Assembly: GCA_963714455.1 (NCBI GenBank)
Contig: CAVQON010000019.1
Span: 1 to 64,000, forward strand
From: CAVQGZ01 sp963714455
GTDB lineage: Bacteria > Actinomycetota > Actinomycetes > Jiangellales > Jiangellaceae
Length of the DNA stretch: 64,000 bases
Reading direction: 5' to 3'
Below the pieces are notes generated by a model. The model saw only the letters and a program-made list of their open reading frames with translations. It was not told the DNA's origin and made no database searches. Below are positions 33,601 to 43,370 of this stretch, piece after piece. Each line of letters begins with the position of its first letter. Positions within the stretch are counted from its first letter, which is position 1. The translations under genes and the position numbers were made by a program.

Positions 33601-36600
33601 AGATGAAGCGGCGGTCGAACGTGAACGGCTCAGCCGCCAGCACTCGCCGAAGGTCGGCGATGCGCCGGTCGACCTCGGCCGCTGCCGGCTCGACGCCGGT
33701 GAGACGCGCTCGCACGGCCTCCAGCGCGAGCAGCTGCTCGCGACGCCCACGGTCGACGTAGTAGCGCTCGAGGTCGTCGGCGAACTGGTCGTACCCCGGG
33801 AAGGCCGAGGCGAACACCACTCCGGTGTCGTCGCGCAGCGCGTCCGGCAGTCCCCAGCGCTCGGGCAGCTTGGTGCCCAGCGTCGTGGTGCGGTAGCGCA
33901 TCACGAGCGGGATTCCGGCGTCGCGCATGGCGTCGATGCCGGCACCGATCGCCAGCCGGGTGGTGTCGTCCAGGGCGGCGTCCAGGGCGGCCTCGACACC
34001 GAACTCCCGGACGACGTCCAGGGGCGCGGCACGACCGGCGAGCTTGATGACCTCGGCGTCGTCGGTGATCTCCTCGAACGTCGCGTCGCCGATCTCACGC
34101 TTCACCAGACGGGTGATGTGGCGGTCGACCATCTGCCGACGCAGGTGCATGGGGATGGGTGCGATGAACTGCTGCCCGGACAGGATCCGGGCGATGTTGG
34201 CGTCGTCGAAGACCTTCTCGGTACCGGGCAGCCCGACGGACGCTCCGGTGATGACGACGGGCTCAGCAGTAGCCGGGGCACCGGCACCGTTCGGGGATGC
34301 CTGCGGACCGGCGAGGGCCGCGAGACCCCGTTCCACCGCATCGGCGAAGATCTGACCGATCTCGGTGACCTTCTCCGCGACGCCAGCGAAAGGCTGCTGC
34401 GGCGACGAGGGGGGCGGGCCGGCGGTCGTGGCGGTCTCCTGGGGACGTGCTGTGGGGGCCGGCGCCGACACCGGCGCGGCAGCAGGCGCCGCGGCGGGTG
34501 CAGCGGCGGCGACGGACGCGGGTGCAGCCGTCTCGGGGGCAGAGTTCTGGCCGGTGAAGCCGAGCCCGGACGCGTACAGGCCACACAGCGCCTGGTTGAA
34601 CGAGGCGATGTCGCCCTGCTTGGGGTGGTTGGTGAAGAGCGCGAGCACGTCGTCGTGCTTGCTGCCGAGCACGTCCTCGACGAAGCCGTGCAGGGCCTTC
34701 TTCGGACCGACCTCGACGAAGACGCGCGCTCCGGCGTCGTACAGCGTCTGCAGGCCCTTGACGAACTGGACGGGGGAGGCGACCTGCTGGCCGAGGATGT
34801 CGACCATCGTGTCGACGGTCGCGCCCTGCGGGTAGAACTCGCCGGTCACGTTGGCCACGATCGGACGCACGGGCGGCTTGACGTCGAGGCGACGCAGCAC
34901 CGCACGCAGCGGGTCGCTGGTCGGCGCGACGATCGCGGTGTGGAAGGCGTGGCTCACGGGGATGCGGGCGGCGGTGATGCCGGCCGCGCTGAACGCTTCG
35001 ATGGCGCGCTCGACGGACGCGGTGTCGCCACCCACGACGGCTTGGCTGTTGGAGTTGATGTTGGCGACGACGACGTAGCCCTCGGTCGAGTCGACGATCT
35101 GCTGGATCTGGTCCAGCGGCCCGAACACGGCCGCCATGGCGCCGTTGTCGCCGACGTCCAGGCTGGCCATCTCGGCACCGCGAGCTGCGACGGCCTCGAG
35201 TGCGGCGGCGAACGACAGCGACCCAGCGGCGACCAGCGCCCCGTACTCGCCGAGGCTGTGGCCCATGCACATGTCGGGCCAGACGCCGTAGGCGTTGAGC
35301 ATGCGAGTCATCGACAGGTCGGTGGCCAGCACGGCGGGCTGGGTGATCTCGGTCTGCAGCAGCTGCTGCCCGAGCTGCTTGACTGCCGCGGCGTCGTTGG
35401 AGTCGATGAAGATGTAGGACGTGAGGGGACGGCCCAGGATCGGTGTCATGACCGCGTCGGCCTCGGCGAACGTGTCGGCGACGATCGGGTCGTGGCGGCG
35501 CAGCTCGTCCATCATGTTGACGTACTGCGAGCCCTGTCCGGTGTAGAGGAAGGCAACCTTGGGTGCCGGACCGCGTCCGACGTAAACCCCTTGCGCGCGA
35601 AGCATCTTCCACATGGCCGGGTTGTTCGCGGCGAAGGCCTTCAGCGCCTTCTCGGCCTTCTTCGCCAGGTCTGCCGCGTCGGCGTAGTCGATCGCCAGCC
35701 GCACGGCCGAGTCGGCCAGCGCCGGGTCGGGTGCTGCCACTGGGGGAGCGGTGCCGGCGGCGGCGTCCGCGGCCACCTTGGTCAGCTGCGTGACGACCTC
35801 GGCGTCGGTGGCGCCGCCGAGCACCAGGGCACCGCGGGCAGGGGTCTTCGGCGCGGCGGTCGCCGGCGCAGCTGTCGCGGCTGTCGCGGTCTGCTGCGGC
35901 ACGGCGGCCGAGGCGAAGGACCGCGGGGCGGACTCCTCCTTCAGCCGGCCCGGGACGTACTCCTCCACCACGACGTGGAAGTTGGTGCCGCCGAAGCCGA
36001 AGGCGCTGACACCTGCGCGGCGCACACCGTCGGGTCCGGCCGGCCAGTCACGAAGCTCGGTGTTGACCCGGAACGGGCTGGCGTCCCAGTCGACCTTCGG
36101 GTTGGGGTCGTTGAAGTTCAGGCTCGGGGCGAGCACCTTGTCGTCCAGGCTGCGGATCGCCTTGAAGAAGCCGGCCGTGCCGGCCGCGGCCTTGAGGTGG
36201 CCGATGTTGGACTTGACCGAGCCGAGTCCGATGGTGCCGGGCTGCGCACCGGCCTTGAGGAACACCTCGTTCAATGTCGTGAGCTCGGCGGCGTCACCGA
36301 CGCGGGTGGACGTGCCGTGCGCCTCGATGTATCCCGCGGTCGTGGGGTCGGCCTGCGCGGCAGCCCAGGCTCGCTCGACGGCGATCTTCTGTCCGACCGG
36401 GTTGGGCGCAGTGATGCCCTTGCCTTTGCCGTCGGACGACCCAGACAGGCCACGGATGACGCCGTAGATGTGCTGCCCGTCGCGCTCGGCATCAGCGAGG
36501 CGGCGAAGGACGAACAGCGCAGCACCCTCACCCATCACGAATCCGTCGGCGCCGGCGTCGAAAGGACGGGTGCCGGTTGCCGACAGCGCACCGATCTTGC

Positions 36601-37369
36601 AGAACTTGACGAACGCCGAGATGCCCATGTTGCGGTCGACGCCACCGGTAACCACGGCGTCGTAGGCGTGGGACTGAAGGCCCTGCACTGCGGCGGACAT
36701 CCCGGCCAGACCCGAAGCGCACGCGGCATCGGTGGTGAAGTTCGGCCCCCGGAAGTTGAACAGCGCCGCGACGCGACCGGCGATGATGTTGGCGAGCTCG
36801 CCGGGCATCGTGTCTTCGTTGATCGGCGGTCGGCCTGCCATGAACGCCGCTCGTGCTTGTGCGAGCAGCTCCGCCTGGGCCGCCGGGGGCATGGCGCGGA
36901 AGGCGTCGGTGGACGACAGCGCCCGGAAGAACTCAGCCGACTCGATGCGCAGGTTCGAGGCGTAGTGCTTCTCGCCGCCGATGGCGTTGCCGATGATGAC
37001 GGCGACCCGCTCGGGGTCGATGCCCCAGTCGGGGAATCCCGCGTCCATGAGCGCCATCCGCGAACCCGCCACCGACCACTGCTGGCCGATGTCGAGCTGC
37101 TCGGAGACCTTCGGCGGGATCGGCAGACGCCACGCCATCGGGTTCCAGTCGAAGTCTCGCACCCAGCCACCGATGTTCGAGTACGTCTTGTCCGGCGCGG
37201 ATGGGTCCGGGTCGTAGTACAGCGCCGGGTCCCACCGCTCCGTCGGGGTCTCGGAGATGCTGTAGCGACCGTTGCGGATGTTCGCCCAGAACGCGTCCGC
37301 ACTCGGTGCGTCGGGCATGATCGCCCCGATTCCGACGACGGCGACAGGTGTGAACGGGTAGTCACTCAT
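27629..37369 (-). CDS. Giant PUFA-synthase-like iterative PKS (two frameshifts)
   Basis: One gene of about 3,250 codons is interrupted twice in this sequence. Domain order: KS1 (1-470; DAACASG with Cys217, His351, His391), AT (605-930; GHSLGE with Ser705), KS2 (1037-1540; NAACAST with Cys1284, His1431, His1471), seven carrier domains, KR (about 29450-28600; SSVAG and YAAAN) and a hot-dog DH (about 28520-27700; DHRINGTAVFPG). The layout recalls PfaA-type polyunsaturated or 'secondary lipid' synthases. There is no ER, thioesterase or reductase release domain. The reading frame shifts near 32167-32178 (one base missing) and 31512-31530 (two missing), both in Ala/Pro linkers; without correction, translation would stop at 32078. 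It starts 12 bases after the dehydrogenase gene, with GAGGAT ahead of ATG. The product is unknown. Confidence 0.88.
30276..32420 (-). repeat. Seven tandem carrier-domain repeats, about 321 bp each
   Basis: The same landmark (plus-strand CCGGTCTTGTCGCGGACCCA) recurs seven times. Start-to-start distances are 324, 321, 321, 319, 324 and 317 bases. Each unit encodes one carrier domain (EADLGVDTVKQAEVFAAVRE, then FGVERDPNLQLRDFPTLTHV) and an Ala/Pro-rich linker. The middle units (about 30600-31560) are almost identical at DNA level, including silent positions, pointing to recent duplication or gene conversion. The two distances that are not multiples of three (319, 317) locate the frameshifts. The site that should be the phosphopantetheine Ser is Thr in every copy. 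Confidence 0.95.
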
Positions 37370-37381
37370 CTTTGGGGATCC

Positions 37382-39103
37382 TCAGGCGTTGTCGTAGATG
37401 GCGGCGGCGATCGCGTCCATGTCGGCGATCAGTCCGGCTTGCGCGGCCCTGATCTCGTCGATGTTCAGCGTCGTGGCCAGTGTGCGCGCCAGCTCGGCGC
37501 CGTCGACCCCGGCGACCGCGGTGCCGCCGGCCACCCAGCGCACCCCGTCGTCGGCCACCTTCAGAGCGGCCTCACGGGCGTAGACGCGGCAGATGGTCGC
37601 CAGAGTCTCGGCGGAGAACCGCTTGTCGGCCTTCGGCGAGATGGTCTCGTCGCCCTTGGCCGCGGCACGACGACAGAGCGAGCCTGCAGCCTCGACCATC
37701 GCGGCGAGCTCGCCGAGGCGGAAGAGGATGTGCTGGTTGCGGGTGAGCCGTCCGGTCTGAGCGGCGGCGAACACCCCGGCCAGGGCGTCGGTGGCGAGTG
37801 CGGCGACGTCCGCGCCGATCGTCGGGTGCGCGGCGTGCACGTGGCGAAGCTCGGCCGCCTGGACGTGGTAGTAGTCGCCCTTGCTCTTCAGGTGGTGCTG
37901 CCAGCGGTCGCGGCCGATGGTCATCTCCATGATCTCCGAGGTGCCCTCGTAGATGCAGGTGATGCGCACGTCGCGCTTGATCTTCTCCACGATGTAGGGA
38001 CGCGTGTAGCCGTACCCGCCGTGCACCTGGATGGAGGCCTCGGCGGCGGCGTTGCCCCACTCGGTGGCGAGGTACTTGGCGATGGCACCCTCGGTGTTGA
38101 GGGCACCGTTCTCGCCCTCGCCGTTGTCGATCCGGGTCGCCGTCTCCTCGATGTAGGAGCGCGCGGCCTCGAGACGCACCAGGTGGGGGATGATGAGCTT
38201 GTGGGTCAGGCCCTGCTTCTGTGACAGCGGGGCCCCGCCCTGGATGCGGTTGACCGAGTAGGTGATGGCCCGGTCGAGGGCTTCCCAGCCGCCGCCGAGA
38301 CCGAACGCCGCGACCATGAGGCGCGTGTAGCCGAACACCTGCTGCGCCTGGACGAGGCCTTGGCCCTCGACCCCGCCGACGAGGTTGCCGACCGGCACCT
38401 CGACGTCGTCCAGGAAGAGGGCGCAGGTGTTGGACAGGCGGATGCCGTGCTTGTCCTCGTGCGGAGCGGCCTCGAAACCGGGGGTGCTCTTGTTCTCGAC
38501 CACGAACCAGGTCGGCCCGCCGTCGGTGAGCGCCAGGATCGTGGTGGCGTCGGCGATGCCACCGTTGCTGATCCACTGCTTGCGCCCGTTGATGACGTAG
38601 TGGGTGATGGTGCCCTCGTCGTCCCGCTTGGCCACCGCGGTCGTGGTCAGCGAGCCGAGGTCGCTGCCGGCCTCGGGCTCGGTTGCGCCGTAGGCGAAGA
38701 GGATGCCTTCTTCGGCGATGCGGCCCATCCAGTGCGCGCGCTGCTCCTCGGTGGCTCCGACCAGGATCGGGTCGGACCCGAGGAAGGTCGCGAGAACCGA
38801 GGTGGCAAGCCCGATGTCGATGCGGCCCATGCGCTCGCACACGCGGTAGATGTCGAACGCGCCGCCACCCATCCCGCCGTACTCCTCGGGCAGGAAGACC
38901 AGCTGGACTCCCAGCTCGTCGCTCTGCATGGCCCGGACGAGGTCCTCCGGGCAGATGTCTTCATGGTCGAGCTGCAGCATCCTGTCGTCGTCCATACCGG
39001 CGGCGACGAAGTCGGTGAGCGCTTCGAGCATGAGGTCGAGAGTCTCGAGATCGAGTCCGCCGCCACCGATGTGACCGGTGGTGGGCAGGGCCGTGTCCGT
39101 CAT
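37382..39103 (-). CDS. Acyl-CoA dehydrogenase, long C-terminal type
   Basis: The protein has 573 residues from an ATG with a strong AAGGAAGG seven bases upstream. The dehydrogenase core contains GATEPEAGSDLGSLTTTAVA, NGRKQWISNGGIADATTILA and VHGGYGYTRPYIVEKIKRDV. The catalytic Glu is likely in RITCIYEGTSEIMEM. About 150 extra residues follow (RDRWQHHLKSKGDYYHVQAA onwards), as in the 570-600 residue class of acyl-CoA dehydrogenases. It should oxidise an acyl thioester and reduce ETF. It lies between etfD and the synthase gene, 12 bases before the latter, so it is probably co-translated with it. It may act on the synthase product or feed the operon's electron chain. Confidence 0.93.
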   Translation of the reverse strand: MTDTALPTTGHIGGGGLDLETLDLMLEALTDFVAAGMDDDRMLQLDHEDICPEDLVRAMQSDELGVQLVFLPEEYGGMGGGAFDIYRVCERMGRIDIGLATSVLATFLGSDPILVGATEEQRAHWMGRIAEEGILFAYGATEPEAGSDLGSLTTTAVAKRDDEGTITHYVINGRKQWISNGGIADATTILALTDGGPTWFVVENKSTPGFEAAPHEDKHGIRLSNTCALFLDDVEVPVGNLVGGVEGQGLVQAQQVFGYTRLMVAAFGLGGGWEALDRAITYSVNRIQGGAPLSQKQGLTHKLIIPHLVRLEAARSYIEETATRIDNGEGENGALNTEGAIAKYLATEWGNAAAEASIQVHGGYGYTRPYIVEKIKRDVRITCIYEGTSEIMEMTIGRDRWQHHLKSKGDYYHVQAAELRHVHAAHPTIGADVAALATDALAGVFAAAQTGRLTRNQHILFRLGELAAMVEAAGSLCRRAAAKGDETISPKADKRFSAETLATICRVYAREAALKVADDGVRWVAGGTAVAGVDGAELARTLATTLNIDEIRAAQAGLIADMDAIAAAIYDNA

Positions 39104-39167
39104 GGGCTGACCTTCCTTGCGGTTCGGCTGAGAAGTGGATATTCGGTTGTGGGTGGTGCGGGTCGGG

Positions 39168-41363
39168 CTACCCCCCGGGTGGGGCGGCAGGGGCGGTCGC
39201 TGGGCGCACCGAGCGCAGCAAGAGCTCGGAGATGTCGGTGACCTCGACAGGCTTGCCGCCGTCACCGTTGCGCGATGCCTGCACGGCGGTCGTTCCGTCG
39301 GACAGCATCACGATGCAGAAGGGACATGCCGCGGCGACCACGTCGGGCTTGAGGTCGAGGGCTTCGGCCGACCGGTTCTCGTTGACGCGCGAGCCGATGC
39401 TCTCCTCCATCCACATGCGGGCACCGCCGGCGCCGCAGCAGAACGACATCTCGGAGTTGCGCGGCATCTCCTTGAAGGTCGACCCCGGCAGGGCCTCGAG
39501 GATCTCCCGCGGCGGGGCGAACACCTGGTTGTGCCGACCCAGGTAGCACGGGTCGTGGTAGGTGATCGTGGTGTCCAGCGGCGTGACCGGGGTGAGGCGC
39601 CCGTCGGCCACGAGCTGGTTGAGCAGCTGGGTGTGGTGGACGACCTCGTAGTTGCCCCCGAGCTGGGGGTACTCGTTGGCCAGCGTGTTGAAGCAGTGCG
39701 CGCAGGTGGCCACGATCTTGCGAGCACCGATCTCGTTCAGCACCTCGACGTTCTGCTGCCCGAGCATCTGGAACAAGAACTCGTTGCCGAGTCGGCGTGC
39801 CGGGTCACCGGTGCAGGTCTCGCCGTCGCCGAGCACCATGAACTCCACGCCCGCCTCGTGCAGCAGGCTGGCCACGGCCTTGGTGGTCTTCTTCGCCTTG
39901 TCGTCCACCGCGCCGGCGCAGCCGACCCAGAAGAGGTACTCGACGTCGGCGGGCACGGTGTCTTCACCACCGGCGCCGAACACCCGGACGTCGAAGTCCA
40001 TGTCGTTCATCCAGGTGGTGCGGGCCTGGCCGCCGCCGCCCCACGGGTCGCCCGCATGTTCGAGGTTGCGCAGCATCACGCCGGCCTCGCTGGGGAACTC
40101 CGACTCGATGAGCACCTGGTAGCGGCGCATGTTGAGGATGTGGTCGACGTGCTCGATGTCGACCGGGCACTGCTGCACGCAGGCGCCGCACGTCGTGCAC
40201 GACCACAGCACGTCGGGGTCGATGACGCCGCCGACCCCCTGGTCGCCGGCGTGGGCGTAGCCGTTCTCGTTGGCGCCGATGAGGGGACGCTCGACCTCGG
40301 CCTTGACCTCGTCCGAGACTGCTTCGCGCTTCTCGTCGCTGTCGGCGATCAGGTACGGACCCTTCGCGAACGCGTGGTCGCGCAGGCCCATGATGAGCAG
40401 CTTCGGGCTCAGCGGCTTCTCGGTGTTCCAGGCCGGGCACTGGCTCTGGCAGCGGCCGCACTCGGTGCACGCCATGAAGTCGAGCATGCCCTTCCAGGTG
40501 AAGTCCTCGATCTTGCCGATGCCCAGCGGGGCGTCCTCGTCCAGCTCGTCGATGTTCTCGAAGTCGACATCCTTGCCGTCGACCCGGATCGGCTCGAGCG
40601 CGCCGAGGGCGATCGGCTGGCGCTTGAAGAACACGTTGGGCTCGGAGGTGAAGATGTGCAGGTGCTTGGAGTAGACCACCAGCACGAGGAAGCCCAGCAG
40701 CACGCCGACGGCGAAGAGCACGAAGATGTGCTCGAGCAGCTCGTTGGTCTCCGGTCCGAGAGGAGCCAGCAGCGAGCCGACCCACTCCGAGGCGAACGCG
40801 CCGCCGCTCTCGTAGAAGGGGAAGGTGGGGGGCTCGACGTTGATCTGCGTGCCGCGGTAGAGCAGCAGGCTCAGGAGCACCATCGTGATCATGACCAGGA
40901 CGACCCACGCGGTGCTCAGGTGCGAGCCGAAGAAGCGCGACTGACGTCCCAGCTTCGCCGGCGACTTGACGAACCGGATGATCGCGAAGGTCAGGATGCC
41001 GAGCAGGACGCCGACGACAGCCACGTCCTCGATGAATCCCAGCCATGCCTGCTTGCCGATGAACGGGATGTGGAAGTCCTCGTCGAAGATGGCCCCGAAG
41101 CCTTCGAGCACCGTCGGGAGCAAGAAGATGAAGCCCCAGAACGTCACGAAGTGCGCGACGCCCGGGACCGTGAACTGCAGCAGACGCACCTGCCCGAACA
41201 CCTCGGCGAGGACGGACTTGACTGCGGCGCCGCGGTCAGCGGTGCGGTCCGGGGAGACCTTCTGCCCGCTCATGGCGAGCCGGTAGAGGTACCACAACCG
41301 GTTTCCCGCGATGCCCAGCGCCAGCACGATCATGATCACGCCGATGGTTGTCCGGATGGCCAC
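39168..41363 (-). CDS. etfD: Membrane Fe-S oxidoreductase, EtfD-like
   Basis: The protein has 731 residues from a GTG with AAGGAGGAG upstream. Several membrane helices (about residues 1-250) precede two ferredoxin-type clusters (CTECGRCQSQCP and CTTCGACVQQCP). Two CCG-type modules follow (GCAGAVDDKAKKTTK, CAHCF, DPCYLGRHN, FCCGAGGARMW, ACPFC). This is the layout of mycobacterial EtfD (Rv0338c) and HdrD-like proteins that move electrons from ETF into the membrane quinone pool during fatty-acid oxidation. Its neighbours are etfA upstream and an acyl-CoA dehydrogenase downstream, which supports that role strongly. Confidence 0.92.
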   Translation of the reverse strand: MAIRTTIGVIMIVLALGIAGNRLWYLYRLAMSGQKVSPDRTADRGAAVKSVLAEVFGQVRLLQFTVPGVAHFVTFWGFIFLLPTVLEGFGAIFDEDFHIPFIGKQAWLGFIEDVAVVGVLLGILTFAIIRFVKSPAKLGRQSRFFGSHLSTAWVVLVMITMVLLSLLLYRGTQINVEPPTFPFYESGGAFASEWVGSLLAPLGPETNELLEHIFVLFAVGVLLGFLVLVVYSKHLHIFTSEPNVFFKRQPIALGALEPIRVDGKDVDFENIDELDEDAPLGIGKIEDFTWKGMLDFMACTECGRCQSQCPAWNTEKPLSPKLLIMGLRDHAFAKGPYLIADSDEKREAVSDEVKAEVERPLIGANENGYAHAGDQGVGGVIDPDVLWSCTTCGACVQQCPVDIEHVDHILNMRRYQVLIESEFPSEAGVMLRNLEHAGDPWGGGGQARTTWMNDMDFDVRVFGAGGEDTVPADVEYLFWVGCAGAVDDKAKKTTKAVASLLHEAGVEFMVLGDGETCTGDPARRLGNEFLFQMLGQQNVEVLNEIGARKIVATCAHCFNTLANEYPQLGGNYEVVHHTQLLNQLVADGRLTPVTPLDTTITYHDPCYLGRHNQVFAPPREILEALPGSTFKEMPRNSEMSFCCGAGGARMWMEESIGSRVNENRSAEALDLKPDVVAAACPFCIVMLSDGTTAVQASRNGDGGKPVEVTDISELLLRSVRPATAPAAPPGG

Positions 41364-41421
41364 CTAGGACTCTCCTCCTTGTTCCGTGCTGACCGATGGG
41401 TTGTCGGGTCTAGCGCACCTT

Positions 41422-41459
41422 AGTAGCGCGTTACCGGTCTTCAGTAGCGTGTTATCGGT
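41422..41459. promoter_or_regulatory. Two direct repeats between etfA and etfD
   Basis: AGTAGCGCGTTACCGGT (41422-41438) and AGTAGCGTGTTATCGGT (41443-41459) match at 15 of 17 positions and lie 21 bases apart, two helical turns. The first copy contains an imperfect palindrome (GTAGCGCGTTAC). The second overlaps the stop codon of etfA. The spacing suits a dimeric repressor binding side by side, for example a TetR-type lipid regulator, but no regulator is identified. It could mark an internal promoter for etfD and the genes after it. Confidence 0.45.
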
Positions 41460-42408
41460 TTCCGAGCTCGTCTGCCAGGGTGGGCAGGATCGAGTTGAGG
41501 TCACCCACGACACCGAAGTCGGCGATCTCGAAGATCGGCGCCTTCGGGTCTTTGTTGACCGCGACGATGGTCTTGCTGCCCTGCATGCCGGCTCGGTGCT
41601 GGATCGCACCGGAGATGCCGGCCGCGATGTAGAGCTGCGGGGCGACGGTCTTGCCGGTCTGGCCCACCTGGAACTCGTGGCCGTACCACCCCATGTCGGT
41701 GGCCGCGCGCGAGGCGGCGACCGCTCCGCCGAGGGCGTCGGCGACCTTCTCCACCATCGCGAAGGCGTCCCCCGAGCCCATGCCGCGGCCGCCGGCCACG
41801 ACGATGGCGGCGTCGGTGAGGTCGGGACGTCCGGTGCTCTGCTTCGCCGTGCGTCCGGTGACCTTGGCCGAGCGGGCCAGGTCGGAGAACGCGACGTCGA
41901 CGTTCGTCACCGGGGGCTCGGTGGGAGCCGGTTCGGGGGTGACGGAGTTCGTGCGCACCGTGATCACCGGCGTGCCTGCGGTGACTGCGCTGTCGGCGAG
42001 CCACGTTCCGGAGAACACGGACTGCGTCACGACCGGGGCGCCGTCGCCGGCCTGGACGTCGACGGCGTCGGTGATGATGCCGGAGTCGAGCGCGACCGCG
42101 ACCCGGGCCGCGATCTCTTTGCCGTCCGGGCCGGACGTGACGAGGACGGCGACGGCGTCGGCCACTCGCGCGACCTCGGCCACCGCCTCGGCGTGCGGCA
42201 CGATGAGGTAGTCGTCGAGCTCAGGGGCGTCGACGACGTAGATGGTGGTGGCCCCGTACTCCGACAGGGTGGCGACGGTGGCGTCGTCGGCTGCGCCCAG
42301 CACGAGCGCGACAGGTTCGCCGAGGCGACGGGCCAGCGTCAGCGACTCGAGAGTCGGCTTGCGTACGGCTCCGTCGACTCGCTCGACGAGAACGAGAACT
42401 GCTCCCAC
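41452..42408 (-). CDS. etfA: Electron transfer flavoprotein, alpha subunit
   Basis: The protein has 318 residues from a GTG with AAAGGGA upstream. The C-terminal FAD domain is complete: AIVVAGGRGMGSGDAFAMVE, FQVGQTGKTVAPQLYIAAGI with SGAIQH, and ALDSGIITDAVDVQ earlier. With EtfB it accepts electrons from acyl-CoA dehydrogenases. It lies between etfB, 29 bases upstream, and etfD downstream, the order expected for a dedicated ETF-to-quinone route. Confidence 0.96.
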   Translation of the reverse strand: MGAVLVLVERVDGAVRKPTLESLTLARRLGEPVALVLGAADDATVATLSEYGATTIYVVDAPELDDYLIVPHAEAVAEVARVADAVAVLVTSGPDGKEIAARVAVALDSGIITDAVDVQAGDGAPVVTQSVFSGTWLADSAVTAGTPVITVRTNSVTPEPAPTEPPVTNVDVAFSDLARSAKVTGRTAKQSTGRPDLTDAAIVVAGGRGMGSGDAFAMVEKVADALGGAVAASRAATDMGWYGHEFQVGQTGKTVAPQLYIAAGISGAIQHRAGMQGSKTIVAVNKDPKAPIFEIADFGVVGDLNSILPTLADELGNR

Positions 42409-42437
42409 GGTGTATCCCTTTCCAGTCGTCTTGCGAG

Positions 42438-43220
42438 TCAGATGAGCTTGCTGGTGGACAGGTACTCGACGATCTTGCTCGCGCCGTCGCCCTCGTCGGT
42501 GATGACCGTGCCGGCAGCCTTGGGGGGGCGGGTGTCGGCCGAGCGAGTGACCGAGCGAGCAGCGCCGGAACCGACGGCAGCGGGCTCGACCCCCAGGTCG
42601 GCGAGGCTCATCGTCTGCACCGGCTTCTTCTTTCCGGCCATGATTCCCTTGAAGGAGGGGTATCGGGCCTCACCCGTCTGGTCGGTGACCGACACCACGG
42701 CCGGCAGGGTGGCCTCGACGGTCTGCGATCCCGTGTCGGAGTCGCGGCGGATCGTGACTGTCGACCCGTCCACCTCGATGAGAGCGGCGAAGGTGACCTG
42801 CGGAAGTCCCATGCGGGCGGCGATCATCGCCGGCACCACCGACATCTCGGCATCGGTCGAGGCCATGCCGGTGAGCACCAGGTCGACACCGCCGATGGCC
42901 TCCAGGGCCTTGGCGAGCACCAGTGACGTGGCCATCGCGTCCGACCCGTGCAGGGAGTCGTCGACGATGTGGACCCCGCTGGTCCCGCCCATGGCCAGCG
43001 CCTTGCGCAAGCCGTCGATGGCTTTGGCCGGACCCATCGTCACGTAGACGATCTCGGCGTCCAAGCCCTTCTCGGTGAGCTGGAGGGCTTGTTCGACGGC
43101 GTACTCGTCGAGCTCGGACAGGCGTCCTTCGACGCCGGCACGGTCGAGAGTGAGGTCGTTGGCGTAGGTCCACGTGGCCGAAGGTTCGGGCACGTGCTTG
43201 ACGAGGACGGCGATCTTCAT
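42438..43220 (-). CDS. etfB: Electron transfer flavoprotein, beta subunit
   Basis: The protein has 260 residues from the ATG giving MKIAVLVKHVPEPSATWTYA; an in-frame ATG six bases upstream (MPMKIAV) is equally possible. Typical ETF-beta features are LSELDEYAVEQALQL, VTMGPAKAIDGLRKALAMGG and LVLTGMASTDAEMSVVPAMI. It binds AMP and docks the dehydrogenase. It is the first gene of the leftward array etfB-etfA-etfD-dehydrogenase-synthase-carboxylase. The promoter should lie in the 150 bases shared with the divergent methyltransferase gene. Confidence 0.95.
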   Translation of the reverse strand: MKIAVLVKHVPEPSATWTYANDLTLDRAGVEGRLSELDEYAVEQALQLTEKGLDAEIVYVTMGPAKAIDGLRKALAMGGTSGVHIVDDSLHGSDAMATSLVLAKALEAIGGVDLVLTGMASTDAEMSVVPAMIAARMGLPQVTFAALIEVDGSTVTIRRDSDTGSQTVEATLPAVVSVTDQTGEARYPSFKGIMAGKKKPVQTMSLADLGVEPAAVGSGAARSVTRSADTRPPKAAGTVITDEGDGASKIVEYLSTSKLI

Positions 43221-43370
43221 GGGCATGAACGCTATGCAACCAGGAGAAGCAGGTGATTCGCCATAGTCCCTCGCCAAGAAGGACCTTTGACTCGCTACCG
43301 GCCAGTACGACGACGATCGCGTCTGGCGCCCTACTCTTCGCGGTGCACACCGATGTCTTGGAGGTCACAC

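Noticed and set aside
32957..38224. A 1,755-codon plus-strand open frame opposite the KS-AT-KS part
   Set aside because: Low-complexity, Gly/Arg/Val-rich translation typical of antisense to high-GC genes; the minus strand has clear KS and AT motifs.
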